Positions 8,371 to 17,794 of a DNA stretch of 64,000 nt are shown piece by piece. Numbering within the stretch: position 1 is the first letter of the stretch; each line of letters begins with the position of its first letter. The notes under the pieces are model-generated. The model was not told where the DNA came from. It did not search any database and saw only the letters and a program-made list of their open reading frames with translations. Made by a program: the position numbers and the translations under genes. This DNA is from Cellulomonas sp. C5510 (lineage in GTDB: Bacteria > Actinomycetota > Actinomycetes > Actinomycetales > Cellulomonadaceae): positions 2,976,001 to 3,040,000 of the forward strand of contig NZ_CP081862.1 in NCBI RefSeq assembly GCF_019797765.1, written 5' to 3'.

Positions 8371-9372
8371 ATGAGCGTCGGCGTCACCCTGTGCACGTAC
8401 AACGGCGCGGCCCACGTGGACGCGCAGGTCGCCTCCCTCCTGCGCCAGCGCGTCCCGCTCGACGAGCTCATCGTCGCGGACGACGGCTCGACGGACGGCA
8501 CGCTCGACCGGGTCCGTCGGCACGCCGCCGCCGCGCCCGCGGAGCGCCGCCCCGCGCTGACCGTGCTCGAGCCCGCCGCCGAGCGTCTGGGCGTTCGGGG
8601 CAATGTCGAGCGCGCGCTCGCCGCGAGCACGGCGGACGTCGTCCTGCTCGCCGATCAGGACGACGTGTGGCACGAGGACAAGGTCGAGGCGGCCCTCACG
8701 GTCCTCCGCGACGACCCGACCGCGCAGGTCGTCGGCGGCAACGCGGTGATCTGGCGGCCCGGGACCGACGACGAGCGCGGCACCACCCTCTTCGCGACCC
8801 TGCACGTCGGCGAGCGCGAGCTGGCCACGCTCGGCGGCCCGGACGCCTTCGCCGCCGCCGTGCGCCGCAACGTCGTACCGGGCATGACGATGGCGATCCG
8901 GCGGGAGTTCCTCGCGCTCGCCCTGCCCCTGCCGCCGAGCTGGACGCACGACGGCTGGCTCGTCACGCTCGCCGCGGCCCGCGGCGTGCTGCGCGTCGAC
9001 CCGACGCCGCGCGTCGACTACCGCATGCACGGCAGCAACGTCGTCGGCGTGGCGCGCCGCACCTCGGCCTACTACCTGCGCCGGCTCACCGACTCCCCCC
9101 GGACCGCGCGCCGCAACGTCGCACGCAGCGAGGAGCTCCTCGCGCGGCTCGCGCTCGCACAGGAACCCGGCGAGGACCCTCGCCTCGCGGATGCCGTCCG
9201 TCTGGCCGGCGCGAAGCTCGCGTTCGAGCGTGCCAGGGCCGCCTACCCCGCCACCCGCGCACTGCGGCTGCCCGCGGTCGCACGTCAGCTGGCCTCGGCC
9301 CGGTACGCGCGGCTCTCGCCCAACGGCGCGGCCGACGCGCTGCGCGACCTCACCCTGCGAGGGACGGTATGA
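8371..9372 (+). CDS. Glycosyltransferase family 2 (rhamnosyltransferase-like)
   Basis: A 333-residue cytoplasmic GT-A enzyme that would add a sugar to a lipid-linked repeat unit. The N-terminus GVTLCTYNGAAHVDAQVASL is typical of RgpB/WbbL-type GT2. Nucleotide and metal binding is seen in VADDGSTDGTL (around residue 32) and the LADQDDVW motif (around 94-101). A WTHDGWLV segment near residue 190 matches the acceptor or catalytic base region. A GAGGAG ribosome binding site precedes the ATG at 8371. The stop overlaps the next ATG. Confidence 0.87.
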   Translation: MSVGVTLCTYNGAAHVDAQVASLLRQRVPLDELIVADDGSTDGTLDRVRRHAAAAPAERRPALTVLEPAAERLGVRGNVERALAASTADVVLLADQDDVWHEDKVEAALTVLRDDPTAQVVGGNAVIWRPGTDDERGTTLFATLHVGERELATLGGPDAFAAAVRRNVVPGMTMAIRREFLALALPLPPSWTHDGWLVTLAAARGVLRVDPTPRVDYRMHGSNVVGVARRTSAYYLRRLTDSPRTARRNVARSEELLARLALAQEPGEDPRLADAVRLAGAKLAFERARAAYPATRALRLPAVARQLASARYARLSPNGAADALRDLTLRGTV

Positions 9373-10682
9373 CCGCCCGCCGCCTGCCCGCGACCAGCCC
9401 TGACGATGCGATCTTCTTCTGGCTCGTGCTCCTCGTCGCCCTCACCGGGGTCGCCACGGGCGCCACGCACTTCGCCGGGGCGCCGCACCGCAACCTCGAC
9501 GCGTACGACCAGGCCGCCCGGTCGCTCGGCGCGCAGCTGGCCGGCCAGGCGGCGACGGTCGGAGCCGTGCTCGTCGCGGTACGGGTCCTCGTGCGCGGCG
9601 GCGCCCGGCCGGTCGGCGACATCCTCCCGCTCCTCCTGCTGCTGGGTGCCGTCGGCGTGCCGGCCGTCCAGGAGCTCGCCCGGCCGGGCTCGGACCCGAC
9701 GTGGCTGGTCAGTGCCGCGATCGCGATGCTCGTGCTCGTCGCGGTGTGGACGCTGAGCCCGAGTCGCCGCTGGTGGGGGCTGTTCGGCGCCGTGCTGCTG
9801 CTCGCGCCCGCGCTCAGCCTCGTCTACGGCCTGGTCCGCGGTGGCCCCGCGTTCTACCCGGACGTCGCCGGCGGCACCGGCACCTCGGAGAAGGCGCTCA
9901 TCGGGCACGACCTGCTCGCCGGCGTCTTCGGCCACTCCAACACCCTCGGCATCTACGCCGCCCTCGCCATCCCGTTCGTCGCCCGCATCCGCCCGCTGCG
10001 CTGGGCGTGGCTCGGCACGGCCGTGGGCGGCGGAGCCCTGGTGTGGAGCTCGAGCCGCACGGCGCTCATCGCTACGGGGGTCGGGCTCGTCTTCGTCGTC
10101 CTGCCCCACGTGCTGCCGCGTCGCCCCGGGCGCGGCTGGCGGGCCACGTGGGCGGTGGCGACGCTCGTCGTGGCCGTCGGGGTCCCGCTCGGCTCGTGGC
10201 CGGTCACCGCGTTCTCCGGGCGTGCCGGCATCTGGGCCGCGTCCCTGCGCGCGGCGGAGCCGCACGCCCTCACCGGACTCGGCCGCGAGTGGTTCGCCGA
10301 GACGGCCGGCAACCGCACGGGCCTGACCGACCAGGCCGCGTCGGCGCACAACCTCGTCCTGCAGTGGCTCGTCACGGGCGGGGTCCTCGCGCTCGTCACC
10401 GGCCTCCTCCTGCTCGTCCTCCTCGTGCGACGGGCGTCCCGCGCACCCGACCTCACGCCGACGTGGTTCGTGGTCGTCCTCCTCGCGATCGGCACCCTGG
10501 AGTCCCCGATGGTCGAGAGTCCCCGGCAGGAGCTCTTCCTGCCCGTCGTCGTCGGCATGGCGGTGGTGCTGCGGGCGTGCACGGCCGTCGCCGGCAGGCG
10601 TACCGCGGCCGCCGGCCCCGCGCCCGGCGTGGCCCGGCCCGTAGCCTCCGCGGGCACCCGCAGGAAGGGGGTCGGGCCGTGA
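9369..10682 (+). CDS. O-antigen polymerase/ligase-like (Wzy/WaaL) membrane protein
   Basis: A 437-residue protein with about ten to eleven hydrophobic helices. A larger extracytoplasmic loop holds GRAGIWAASLRAAEPHALTG (residues around 280-300) and SAHNLVLQWLVTGG, the pattern of the Wzy_C/WaaL domain. GHSNTLGIYAALAIPFV lies in an earlier loop. It probably joins repeat units at the outer face of the membrane. Start ATGA overlaps the GT2 stop. The family is divergent in sequence, so polymerase versus ligase cannot be decided here; in a Wzx/Wzy-type locus, polymerase is more likely. Confidence 0.8.
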   Translation: MTARRLPATSPDDAIFFWLVLLVALTGVATGATHFAGAPHRNLDAYDQAARSLGAQLAGQAATVGAVLVAVRVLVRGGARPVGDILPLLLLLGAVGVPAVQELARPGSDPTWLVSAAIAMLVLVAVWTLSPSRRWWGLFGAVLLLAPALSLVYGLVRGGPAFYPDVAGGTGTSEKALIGHDLLAGVFGHSNTLGIYAALAIPFVARIRPLRWAWLGTAVGGGALVWSSSRTALIATGVGLVFVVLPHVLPRRPGRGWRATWAVATLVVAVGVPLGSWPVTAFSGRAGIWAASLRAAEPHALTGLGREWFAETAGNRTGLTDQAASAHNLVLQWLVTGGVLALVTGLLLLVLLVRRASRAPDLTPTWFVVVLLAIGTLESPMVESPRQELFLPVVVGMAVVLRACTAVAGRRTAAAGPAPGVARPVASAGTRRKGVGP

Positions 10683-11734
10683 GGGTGGTCGTCGTCCTGC
10701 CGGGCATCGCCGCCGCGCCCACCGGCGGCTACGCCGTCGCGTACCGGTACGTCAACGCACTCGCCGCGGCCGGGCACGAGGTGACCGTGCTGCACGCCCG
10801 CACCCGCAAGCCCGGCGACCACCCGGACCTCGGGCTGCGCCGGGTCGCGTACGCGGCGCGCCGGCACGCGGGCCCGACGTGGTTCCGTCTGCACGCGGCG
10901 GTCCGCGTGCACAACACGGCACGCCTCGTGCCGGACGCGATCCCCGCCGCGGGCGTCCTCATCGCCACCGGCGTGCGCACCGCCCCCGCGGTCGCCGAGG
11001 CCGTGGCCAGGACGGGCGCGAGGGGGATCTACCTCGTCCAGCACGTCGAGACGTTCGTCGCGACCGAGGAGGAGGTCGTCGCGAGCTGGCGCCTGCCGCT
11101 GGAGAAGGTCGTCGTCTCGGGCTGGCTGCACGACGTGCTCGCCGGGGCCGGCGTGCCGAGCGTCCTCGTCCCCAACGGGGTCGACCGGCACGTGTTCAGG
11201 CCCGGGCGCCACCCCGAGGTCCCCGGCGTGCTGGCGATGGTCTCGACCCAGCGGTGGAAGCGCACCGACCTGGTCTGCGAGGTCTACCGGGCGGTCGCGG
11301 CCTCCGAGCCCGGGGTGCGCCTCACGACGTTCGGCACAGGGGTACGGCCCGACGGGTTGCCCGCCTCCGCCGTGCACGTGCGCAACCCGCAGCGTGCCGA
11401 CCTCGCCGACCTCTACCGCGCGAGCTCGCTGTACGTGTGCGCGAGCGACGACGAGGGCTTCGGCCTGCCCGTCGCCGAGGCGATGTCCTGCGGCGCGGCC
11501 GTCGTGTCCACAGACATCGCCGGCGTGCGCTCGTTCGCGCTCGACGCTCCGCGGTACGCGCCGGCCGGTGACGGTCCGGGCCTCACCGCCGCCGTCCTCG
11601 GACTCCTCGCCGACCCGATCGCCCTCTCGTCCGCCCGGGCCCGGTCACGCGAGGTCGCCACCGGCCTCGACGCCGCCGAGTCCGCGCGTCGGTTCGTCGC
11701 GCTCGTCGACCGGAGTGCCCGTGTCGCGGGCTGA
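10679..11734 (+). CDS. Glycosyltransferase family 4 (GT-B)
   Basis: A 351-residue GT-B enzyme. The N-terminal Rossmann half starts VVVVLPGIAAAPTGGYAVAYRY with the Gly-rich acceptor loop. The C-terminal half has the donor site: VPNGVDRHVFRPGR (around 165), VSTQRWKRTDL, and the EGFGLPVAEAMSCGAAVVST signature (E-x7-E) near 260-280. The GTG start overlaps the polymerase stop (GTGA). It probably uses a nucleotide sugar to extend the repeat unit. Sugar specificity is not deducible. Confidence 0.88.
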   Translation: MRVVVVLPGIAAAPTGGYAVAYRYVNALAAAGHEVTVLHARTRKPGDHPDLGLRRVAYAARRHAGPTWFRLHAAVRVHNTARLVPDAIPAAGVLIATGVRTAPAVAEAVARTGARGIYLVQHVETFVATEEEVVASWRLPLEKVVVSGWLHDVLAGAGVPSVLVPNGVDRHVFRPGRHPEVPGVLAMVSTQRWKRTDLVCEVYRAVAASEPGVRLTTFGTGVRPDGLPASAVHVRNPQRADLADLYRASSLYVCASDDEGFGLPVAEAMSCGAAVVSTDIAGVRSFALDAPRYAPAGDGPGLTAAVLGLLADPIALSSARARSREVATGLDAAESARRFVALVDRSARVAG

Positions 11735-13046
11735 GCGGGCCGCGGCGTCGGGTCACGCACCGGGCGCTGGTCGGCGGGGCGCCGCTCGCGTGCTCGTGGG
11801 GAGGCTGCTCGGCTTCGGGTCCTTGTCGGTGCTCGGCTCGGCGTCGGCGCTTCTCGTCCTGCCGCTGCTGTCCCGGAGCGCGGGGCAGGAGGGCTGGGTC
11901 GCGTTCGGGACGGGTCAGGCGATCGGCACGCTCGCGGCCGCCGTCGTCATGCTCGGCTGGAACCTCGTCGGGCAGGCGGAGGTCGCCGTCGCCGCACCGG
12001 CCGGTCGCCCGGCGGTGCTCGCCCGCAGCCTCCGGGTGCGTCTGCCCCTCGTCCTCGCGTGCAGCCCGCTCGCAGGCGTGCTCGCCGCGGCCCTCGTCCC
12101 GGGCAGCCACGCGCTCGCGGCGACGACGGCCGCCGCGACCACCACCACGGGCCTCGCCGTCGGCTGGTACTGCATCGGCGAGGGATCGGCCCGCCGGCTC
12201 CTGGTCTTCGAGGCCGGACCCAAGCTGGTCGCCGCGCTGGCCTCGGCGGTCGCGCTGGCCCTCGGCGCGTCGCCGCAGGTCTACCCCGTGACGCTCACGG
12301 CCGTCCAGCTGATCGCGGTCGCCCGGCTCGCGCACACCGTGCTGCGCGGCACCGGCGAACCGGTGGTGGCGTCGCCGCGCCGGTGGTGGTCGGAGGTCGC
12401 CCTCGCCTGGCAGGGCAGCGCCTCGGTGCTGCTCGGCACCGTCGCCGCGACGTTGCCCGTGCCGCTCGCCACGGCGTTCGCCGGTGCGGCGGGCGGGGCG
12501 GGCGCGGCGGGCTTCGTCTCGGCCGACCGGCTCTACCGGTACGCGCTGCTCGTCGTCGTGGGCCTCGGCAACGCGCTCGCCGCCTGGTGCGCGGGCTCGC
12601 CACGCCGGGTCGAGGTGGGGCGCCGGCTGCACCTCCTGCTCGGCCTGGTCGGCGGTGCCGCTCTCGCCACCCTCGGCCCGGCCGTCAGCGGCCTGCTCTT
12701 CGGCGAGCACGTGCGCGCAGACCCGGTCGTGCTCGCCTGGCAGTCGCTCGCGTTCCTCGCGCTCGGCGTCTCCACCCCGCTCGTCCGCATGGTCTTCGGC
12801 TTCGCCGACCACTGGCGCCCGGTCCTCGCCTCGACGGTCGCGAGCGCGGGCCTCGGCACCCTGGCCATGGTCGGCGGTGGCCTCCTCACCGGCGCTACCG
12901 GCGTCGCGGCCGGGCTCGCGGCCGGCGAGGTCGTCGGGGCCGGCACGCTCCTGGCGCTGCGTCACCGCCCGTCCCCGGCCGGACGCCCTCCTCTTCCCAC
13001 CGCACCACCGGCACGGACCGTGCCTTCGGAGGTCGAAAGACGATGA
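11715..13046 (+). CDS. Polysaccharide flippase (Wzx/MOP superfamily)
   Basis: A 443-residue protein with 12-14 alternating hydrophobic segments, beginning RLLGFGSLSVLGSASALLVL. Conserved-like features are GFVSADRLYRYALLVV in the middle and VRMVFGFADHWRPVLASTV near the end. It would flip the lipid-linked repeat unit to the outer face for polymerisation. Two GTG candidates (11715 and 11721) both overlap the preceding stop at 11734. It is the intact counterpart of the truncated copy at 5306. The polar C-terminal tail runs into the next gene by a four-base overlap. Confidence 0.82.
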   Translation: MPVSRAERAAASGHAPGAGRRGAARVLVGRLLGFGSLSVLGSASALLVLPLLSRSAGQEGWVAFGTGQAIGTLAAAVVMLGWNLVGQAEVAVAAPAGRPAVLARSLRVRLPLVLACSPLAGVLAAALVPGSHALAATTAAATTTTGLAVGWYCIGEGSARRLLVFEAGPKLVAALASAVALALGASPQVYPVTLTAVQLIAVARLAHTVLRGTGEPVVASPRRWWSEVALAWQGSASVLLGTVAATLPVPLATAFAGAAGGAGAAGFVSADRLYRYALLVVVGLGNALAAWCAGSPRRVEVGRRLHLLLGLVGGAALATLGPAVSGLLFGEHVRADPVVLAWQSLAFLALGVSTPLVRMVFGFADHWRPVLASTVASAGLGTLAMVGGGLLTGATGVAAGLAAGEVVGAGTLLALRHRPSPAGRPPLPTAPPARTVPSEVERR

Positions 13047-14227
13047 CACCCACCCACGTCGTGCACGTCGACCACAGCGGACGCCCGGGCGGCGGGCAGC
13101 TCGGGCTGGCCCGCTACCTGGAGCAGCCGAGCGACCTGCGCCGCTCGGCGGTGTTCCTCGCGGGCGGGCCGGTCGCCGACCGCGTCGCGGACCGCGCGGA
13201 CGGTGCGGACGACGGCGGTGCCGCGGTGCGCGCGGTGCTGCCGCCCGGCGGCACGGACCTCGGCCCCGGCGAGCTGCGCGACCACCTCGAGCGGCTGCGA
13301 CCCGACCTGGTCGTCTGCAACTCCATGCGCGCGGCGGTCGCGGTGCACACGTCGGGCTTCCGGTCGGCGCCGCGCGTCACCTACGTGCGCCAGCACCTCA
13401 CGCGGGACGCCGTCGGCCCGGTCAAGGCCGTGCTCTACCGGGCGATCATGGTCCGTTCGGACGGCTTCCTCGCCAACAGCAGGTGGACCGCGGACCAGCT
13501 GCCGCGGGTCGCGGCGCGCCGCCCGGTGGAGATCGCGTTCCCCGTCTCGGGGCTCACGCGCGGGTCGGTCCGGCCCCTGCGTGCGGTGGCGCCCGGCGGG
13601 CGCGGCAGACCCGTCCGGCTCGCCGCCGTCGGCCGGTTCCAGGAGTGGAAGGGCCAGGACATCGCCATCGAGGCCGTGCGGGTGCTGCGCGAGCGCCTCG
13701 ACGTCGACATCGAGCTGCACCTCCTGGGTGGTCCGCACCCGGGCTCGGAGGCGTACCTCGAGCGGTGCCACCGGCTCGCGGCCGCCGCTGGCGTGCCGGT
13801 CGTCTTCCGCGGCCACGTCGGCGACGTCGCCGCCGAGCTGGCCGAGGTCGACGTCGTGCTGCACACGCCACGCGAGCCGGAGCCGTTCGGCCAGGTGCTG
13901 GTCCAGGCACTGGCCGCGGGTTGCCAGGTCGTCTCCACGTCGGGCGGCGGCGCGGCCGAGATCCTGCGCGTCGCGCGCAGCGGCACCGCCCTGCGCGCGC
14001 CGGACCCCGAGGCCGTCGCGGACGCCGTGGCCCGCCTCCTCGCGCCGGGCCGGCCGGCCGGCACGGCACAGGCGGAGCCGGCGTGCGCCGACCTCGACGC
14101 GTTCCTCGACGACGCGACCGCCCGCGGCCTCGACGAGGCCCAGGAGCGCCTGCTCCTCGCGCTCGGCCGCGGCATGCCACGGTCCCGATCGCGAGGCCTC
14201 GGTCGAGGCGTGCGGAGGACGTCGTGA
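13043..14227 (+). CDS. Glycosyltransferase family 4 (GT-B)
   Basis: A 394-residue GT-B enzyme. VVHVDHSGRPGGGQLGLARY is the N-terminal glycine loop, with the donor domain from about residue 190: LAAVGRFQEWKGQDIAIEA, LLGGPHPGSEAYLERC, and HTPREPEPFGQVLVQALAAG, the E-x7-E equivalent. GGQ in the first loop and RQHLTRDAV suggest an enzyme acting on lipid-linked glycans. GGAGG precedes the ATG, which overlaps the flippase stop. The C-terminal 30 residues are low-complexity Arg/Ser. Confidence 0.86.
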   Translation: MTPTHVVHVDHSGRPGGGQLGLARYLEQPSDLRRSAVFLAGGPVADRVADRADGADDGGAAVRAVLPPGGTDLGPGELRDHLERLRPDLVVCNSMRAAVAVHTSGFRSAPRVTYVRQHLTRDAVGPVKAVLYRAIMVRSDGFLANSRWTADQLPRVAARRPVEIAFPVSGLTRGSVRPLRAVAPGGRGRPVRLAAVGRFQEWKGQDIAIEAVRVLRERLDVDIELHLLGGPHPGSEAYLERCHRLAAAAGVPVVFRGHVGDVAAELAEVDVVLHTPREPEPFGQVLVQALAAGCQVVSTSGGGAAEILRVARSGTALRAPDPEAVADAVARLLAPGRPAGTAQAEPACADLDAFLDDATARGLDEAQERLLLALGRGMPRSRSRGLGRGVRRTS

Positions 14228-15411
14228 GCCGCGGCGTGCTGGTCCACGAGTGGGTGGCCCGGCGCGGCGGGTCGGAGCTCGTCCTCGACGCGATGGCGAG
14301 CGCCTTGCCCGGCCTCGACCTGCACTGCCTGTGGACCGACGCGCCCGGCCGCTACCCCGGACGCGACGTGCACGAGACGTGGCTCGCCCGCACGCCCCTC
14401 CGCCGGTCGAAGGCGGCCGCACTCCCCCTGCTGCCCGCCACCTGGCGCCGGCGACCGGGCGCCTACGACTGGGCGCTGGTCAGCTCGCACCTCTTCGCGC
14501 ACCACGTGCGGTTCACCGACCAGCCGGCGGACTTCCGCAAGTACGTCTACGTGCACAGCCCCGCGCGCTACCTCTGGGAGCCGTCGCTCGACCGACGCGG
14601 CGACCGCCCGTGGGTGCGGGCGATGGCCGTCCCGTTCCGCGCGCTCGACAGGCACCGCGCCGGCGAGCCGGCCGAGCTCGCCGCGAACAGCGCGTTCGTC
14701 GCGGACCGGATCCGCACGCACTGGGACCGCGAGGCACGAGTGATCCATCCGCCCGTCGACGTCGACCGAGTCACCGCGACGCTCGCGGAGACGGGGGCGA
14801 CGGGAGCCGGGCCCGACGGCCACCCCGCGGACCGACCGGGCGCGGTGGCCGCGGCGACGGCCGGCCCGGCGCAGCCCCTCACGCCGGACGAGTGGGCGCT
14901 CCTCGACCGCCTCGGCGACGGGTTCCTGCTCGGCGCGTCGCGGTTCGTCGCCTACAAGCGGCTCGATCTCGTCATCGCGACGGGAGAGGAGCTCGGGCTC
15001 CCCGTCGTCATCGCGGGCTCGGGCCCTGAGCGGGCCCGGCTGGTCGAGCTCGCCGAGCGGGCGAGCGTCCCGGTGCACCTCGTCGACGGTCCGTCGGACG
15101 GCCTCATGTACGCGCTCTTCGCGCGCGCGGTCGCCCTCGTCTTCCCGGGCATCGAGGACTTCGGCATCCTCCCCGTCGAGGTCCTCGCCGCGGGCACACC
15201 CGTGGTCGTCGGCCCGGTGGGGGGCGCACGGGAGATCGTCGAGCCCGCGCTCCCGGGCGCGGTCGCGCCCACCGACCGGCCCGTGGACCTCGCGGCGGCG
15301 GTCCGCGCGGTCGCGGGCGCCGACCCCGCGACATGCGTCGCGCGCGCGCGGGACTTCGCGCTCCCCGTCTTCCACCGCGAGCTGCTGTCCTGGCTCGCGC
15401 CCGTGCTGTGA
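14224..15411 (+). CDS. Glycosyltransferase family 4, WbaZ-like mannosyltransferase type
   Basis: A 395-residue GT-B enzyme. The N-terminal VLVHEWVARRGGSELVLDAM and YVHSPARYLWEP segments are typical of the WbaZ/WcaI-like branch of GT4. The donor half has LLGASRFVAYKRLDLVI (around residue 235) and VFPGIEDFGILPVEVLAAGT (around 300-320) with both glutamates of the signature. Residues 185-220 form an Ala/Pro-rich insertion between domains that is not typical of the family. The GTG start overlaps the preceding stop. Confidence 0.87.
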   Translation: MSRGVLVHEWVARRGGSELVLDAMASALPGLDLHCLWTDAPGRYPGRDVHETWLARTPLRRSKAAALPLLPATWRRRPGAYDWALVSSHLFAHHVRFTDQPADFRKYVYVHSPARYLWEPSLDRRGDRPWVRAMAVPFRALDRHRAGEPAELAANSAFVADRIRTHWDREARVIHPPVDVDRVTATLAETGATGAGPDGHPADRPGAVAAATAGPAQPLTPDEWALLDRLGDGFLLGASRFVAYKRLDLVIATGEELGLPVVIAGSGPERARLVELAERASVPVHLVDGPSDGLMYALFARAVALVFPGIEDFGILPVEVLAAGTPVVVGPVGGAREIVEPALPGAVAPTDRPVDLAAAVRAVAGADPATCVARARDFALPVFHRELLSWLAPVL

Positions 15412-16625
15412 CCGGCTCGCCCGGGCCGTCCCCCGGGTCTGCGGCCGTCGGGTCTGCGGCCGTCGGGTCGTCGCTCACCAGGTCGTCGGCCTGTGGCCCG
15501 ACCACGAACCTGCCGACCGCACCGCCCCGCACGCGCCTCGCGTCGCTGACGAGCCTGCGCGCGGTCGCCGCGCTGCTCGTCTTCGGCTTCCACGTCAACC
15601 TCGCTCCGCTCGCGGCGCTGACGGCCCAGGGGCGGCTCGGCGTCTCGTTCTTCTTCGTGCTCTCCGGCATGCTGCTGGGACTCTCCTGGACGTCGGGCAC
15701 CTCCGCGCGCACCTTCTGGCGCCGCCGTGCGGCACGGCTCTACCCCGCCTACCTCGTGGCGATGCTCGCCGGGCTGGTCGTCTCGCACGTCCTCGGCACG
15801 GAGCTCGGCCGCCCCGGCGCCGACGTGCTCGCGCTGCTCCTCGTCCAGTCGTGGGTGCCCGACGCGCGCGTCTACTACGTGTGGAACCCCGTCGCGTGGT
15901 CGCTGAGCACCGAGGCGTTCTTCTACCTGCTCTTCCCGCTGCTCGCCCCGCTCGTCCTGCGCCTCCGCACGGGGGCCACCCGGGGGCTCCGGCTCGCGTG
16001 CGTCGGGGTCGTCGTCGCCCTCGGCACCTGGGCCTCGCTCGCGCTGCCGACCACGTTCGCGCAGCCCAACTCCGTGACGGCGTGGGCGGTGTACGTCGCG
16101 CCGATCTCCCGCCTGCCGGAGTTCGTCCTCGGGCTCACCCTCGTCGCAGCGGTGCGCGGGCGGCGGGTGCCTGTCCCGCGCTGGGTCGCGGCCATCGTCG
16201 TCCTCGCCGCGTACCTCGTCGCCGGGCTCGACCCGACCGGGCTCGGGATCGCCGCGGTCACCGTCGTGCCGATCGCGGTGCTCCTCGTGGTGAGCGCGCA
16301 GGCCGATGCCGCGGGCGAGCGCTCGGTCCTGCACAACCCCGCGCTCGTCCTCGCGGGCGAGGCGAGCTACTGCTTCTACCTCGTGCACCACCTCGTCATC
16401 CGCCTGATCGGGCACCTCCTGCCGGCCGGCGCCCCGCCGGGCACCGGGCCCGCGCTGTGCCTCGTCGTCTCGGCCGGCCTCGCGTGGCTCCTCCACACGC
16501 GCGTCGAGGTCCCCCTCGAGCGGCGCCTCGGCGGCCGCCACGCAGCGGCGCGACGTCGGTCCGAGAGCCCGGCGCAGGAAGGCCCCGCGCACGGCGATCG
16601 CCGCGCGGTCGAGCACGCCCGCTGA
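15408..16625 (+). CDS. Acyltransferase family 3 (OafA/YrhL-type) membrane protein
   Basis: A 405-residue integral membrane O-acyltransferase, probably acetylating the exported polysaccharide. The family signature appears as LTSLRAVAALLVFGFHVN near residue 50 (the catalytic-type His) and GVSFFFVLSGMLLG, followed by FWRRRAARLYPAYLV. Ten hydrophobic helices are visible. The first 45 residues are Gly/Ser/Pro-rich. The GTG at 15408 overlaps the glycosyltransferase stop. It closes the operon; a hairpin follows at 16684-16710. Confidence 0.88.
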   Translation: MTGSPGPSPGSAAVGSAAVGSSLTRSSACGPTTNLPTAPPRTRLASLTSLRAVAALLVFGFHVNLAPLAALTAQGRLGVSFFFVLSGMLLGLSWTSGTSARTFWRRRAARLYPAYLVAMLAGLVVSHVLGTELGRPGADVLALLLVQSWVPDARVYYVWNPVAWSLSTEAFFYLLFPLLAPLVLRLRTGATRGLRLACVGVVVALGTWASLALPTTFAQPNSVTAWAVYVAPISRLPEFVLGLTLVAAVRGRRVPVPRWVAAIVVLAAYLVAGLDPTGLGIAAVTVVPIAVLLVVSAQADAAGERSVLHNPALVLAGEASYCFYLVHHLVIRLIGHLLPAGAPPGTGPALCLVVSAGLAWLLHTRVEVPLERRLGGRHAAARRRSESPAQEGPAHGDRRAVEHAR

Positions 16626-16683
16626 CCCGGAGCTCTCAGGGGCAGAGCGTTCCGCAGGCGAGACGAGTGCTCCTCAGCTGCGA

Positions 16684-16710
16684 TGATCCGGCTTGCCGAA
16701 GGCCGGATCA
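16684..16710 (+). terminator. Hairpin after the exopolysaccharide operon
   Basis: Perfect 9-bp arms TGATCCGGC and GCCGGATCA enclose a 9-base loop, 59 bases after the acyltransferase stop. There is no U-run, as is common in high-GC actinobacteria. Confidence 0.55.
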
Positions 16711-16811
16711 GCACGGTTCGACGAGCACCTTCCAGGTGACGAAGACGACCGGGTTCTCCCCGCGGTCGGCCGTCGCGCGAGGAGTGGGTCGAGGCCGGTC
16801 AGGCCGGCGGT

Positions 16812-17089
16812 GTGCTGCTGACCTCGACGGTCCGCGCCGCGGGTCGTCCCGCCCCCGGGGGCGAGGGCAGGTCGGCCGTCGCCGCCGACCTCGCGCTCGC
16901 CCTCACGGAGGCCGGGTCGAGGTCCTCGAGCTCGCGCCCGGCAGCGTCCGACGCACCTTCACGCTGCTCGAGCTGGCGCGTCGGGTCGCGGAGGTCGAGC
17001 CGGCGGTCGCGCGGATCGCGGAGGCCGTCCGTGCTCCGTCCCGTCCCGCGCGGGGTCGGCCGCTCAGCGGTCGTCCGGCGGGCTGCTGA
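16812..17089 (+). pseudogene. Fused remnant of a BY-kinase and a low-molecular-weight tyrosine phosphatase
   Basis: One frame reads LLTSTVRAAGRPAPGGEGRS then AVAADLALALTEAGSR, matching the P-loop region of the kinase at 6.9 kb but with the Walker Lys changed to Arg. Just after, in another frame, SVRRTFTLLELARRV and VARIAEAVRA match the C-terminal part of the phosphatase at 7.6-8.3 kb. Everything between is missing. It looks like a second kinase/phosphatase pair reduced by one large deletion. The end overlaps the opposite-strand gene. Confidence 0.6.
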
Positions 17090-17678
17090 GCGCCCGCACC
17101 GCCCGCTCGAGGCGCGTCGCCCGGACCGCGTCCCCGGGCGCCGTCATGAGCGGGTGCAGCACGGAGTACCGCTGCTGACGGCCCAGCGCGTCGAACCGGG
17201 CCCGGGCGCCCGGCACGGCGTCCAGCGCCGCGAGCAGGTCGGCCGGCACCTCGGCGGACGCCTGTCCGGCGTACGCGCGTTCCCAGCGCCCGTCCGCGCG
17301 CGCCCTGTCGACCTCGGCCTGGCCGCGCTCCCGCAGCCGCCCCTCCGCCACGAGGCGCGCCACGTGCTCCACGTTCCGCTGCGACCACAGGGAGCGCGCG
17401 CGCCGGGGCACGAACCGCTGGAGGAACGTCGCGGCGTCGCCCCCGCGCCGCTGGCCGTCGATCCAGCCGCTGCAGAGCGCCTCGTCGAGCGCCTCCGCGT
17501 ACGTCAGCGACGTCGGGTCGACGACCCCCTTCCTGGCGAGCACCAGCCAGACCCCGTCGGAGTCGTCCTCGTGCGCGTCCAGCCACGTCCGCCACGCGGC
17601 GACGTCGGGAACGGTCAGCGTGGGGGGCGGGCCGGCGGGGGCCGGACGTCCGGGTGGTGCGGGCGTCGTCGCGGGCAC
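17064..17678 (-). CDS. YdeI/OmpD-associated family protein
   Basis: A 204-residue soluble protein. The N-terminal domain has WRTWLDAHEDDSDGVWLVLA, then LTYAEALDEALCSGWIDGQR, and FLQRFVPRRARSLWSQRN, the conserved core of the YdeI/OmdA family (linked in some species to bacteriocin or polymyxin tolerance). The C-terminal half contains LLAALDAVPGARARFDAL, the second conserved motif, which in the family precedes a helical end. The GTG at 17678 has a GAGGAG ribosome binding site. The molecular activity is not established. Confidence 0.85.
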   Translation of the reverse strand: MPATTPAPPGRPAPAGPPPTLTVPDVAAWRTWLDAHEDDSDGVWLVLARKGVVDPTSLTYAEALDEALCSGWIDGQRRGGDAATFLQRFVPRRARSLWSQRNVEHVARLVAEGRLRERGQAEVDRARADGRWERAYAGQASAEVPADLLAALDAVPGARARFDALGRQQRYSVLHPLMTAPGDAVRATRLERAVRALSSPPDDR

Positions 17679-17794
17679 GGGGCGCTCCTCGGGGTCGGGG
17701 GCTCGACCGTACGCGACCCCACCGACACCGAACGTGCGGCCGCGGGGTGGGGCGGCGCCGGGGTCCGCCGCCGGGACGACCCGGCGGCGGCTCG

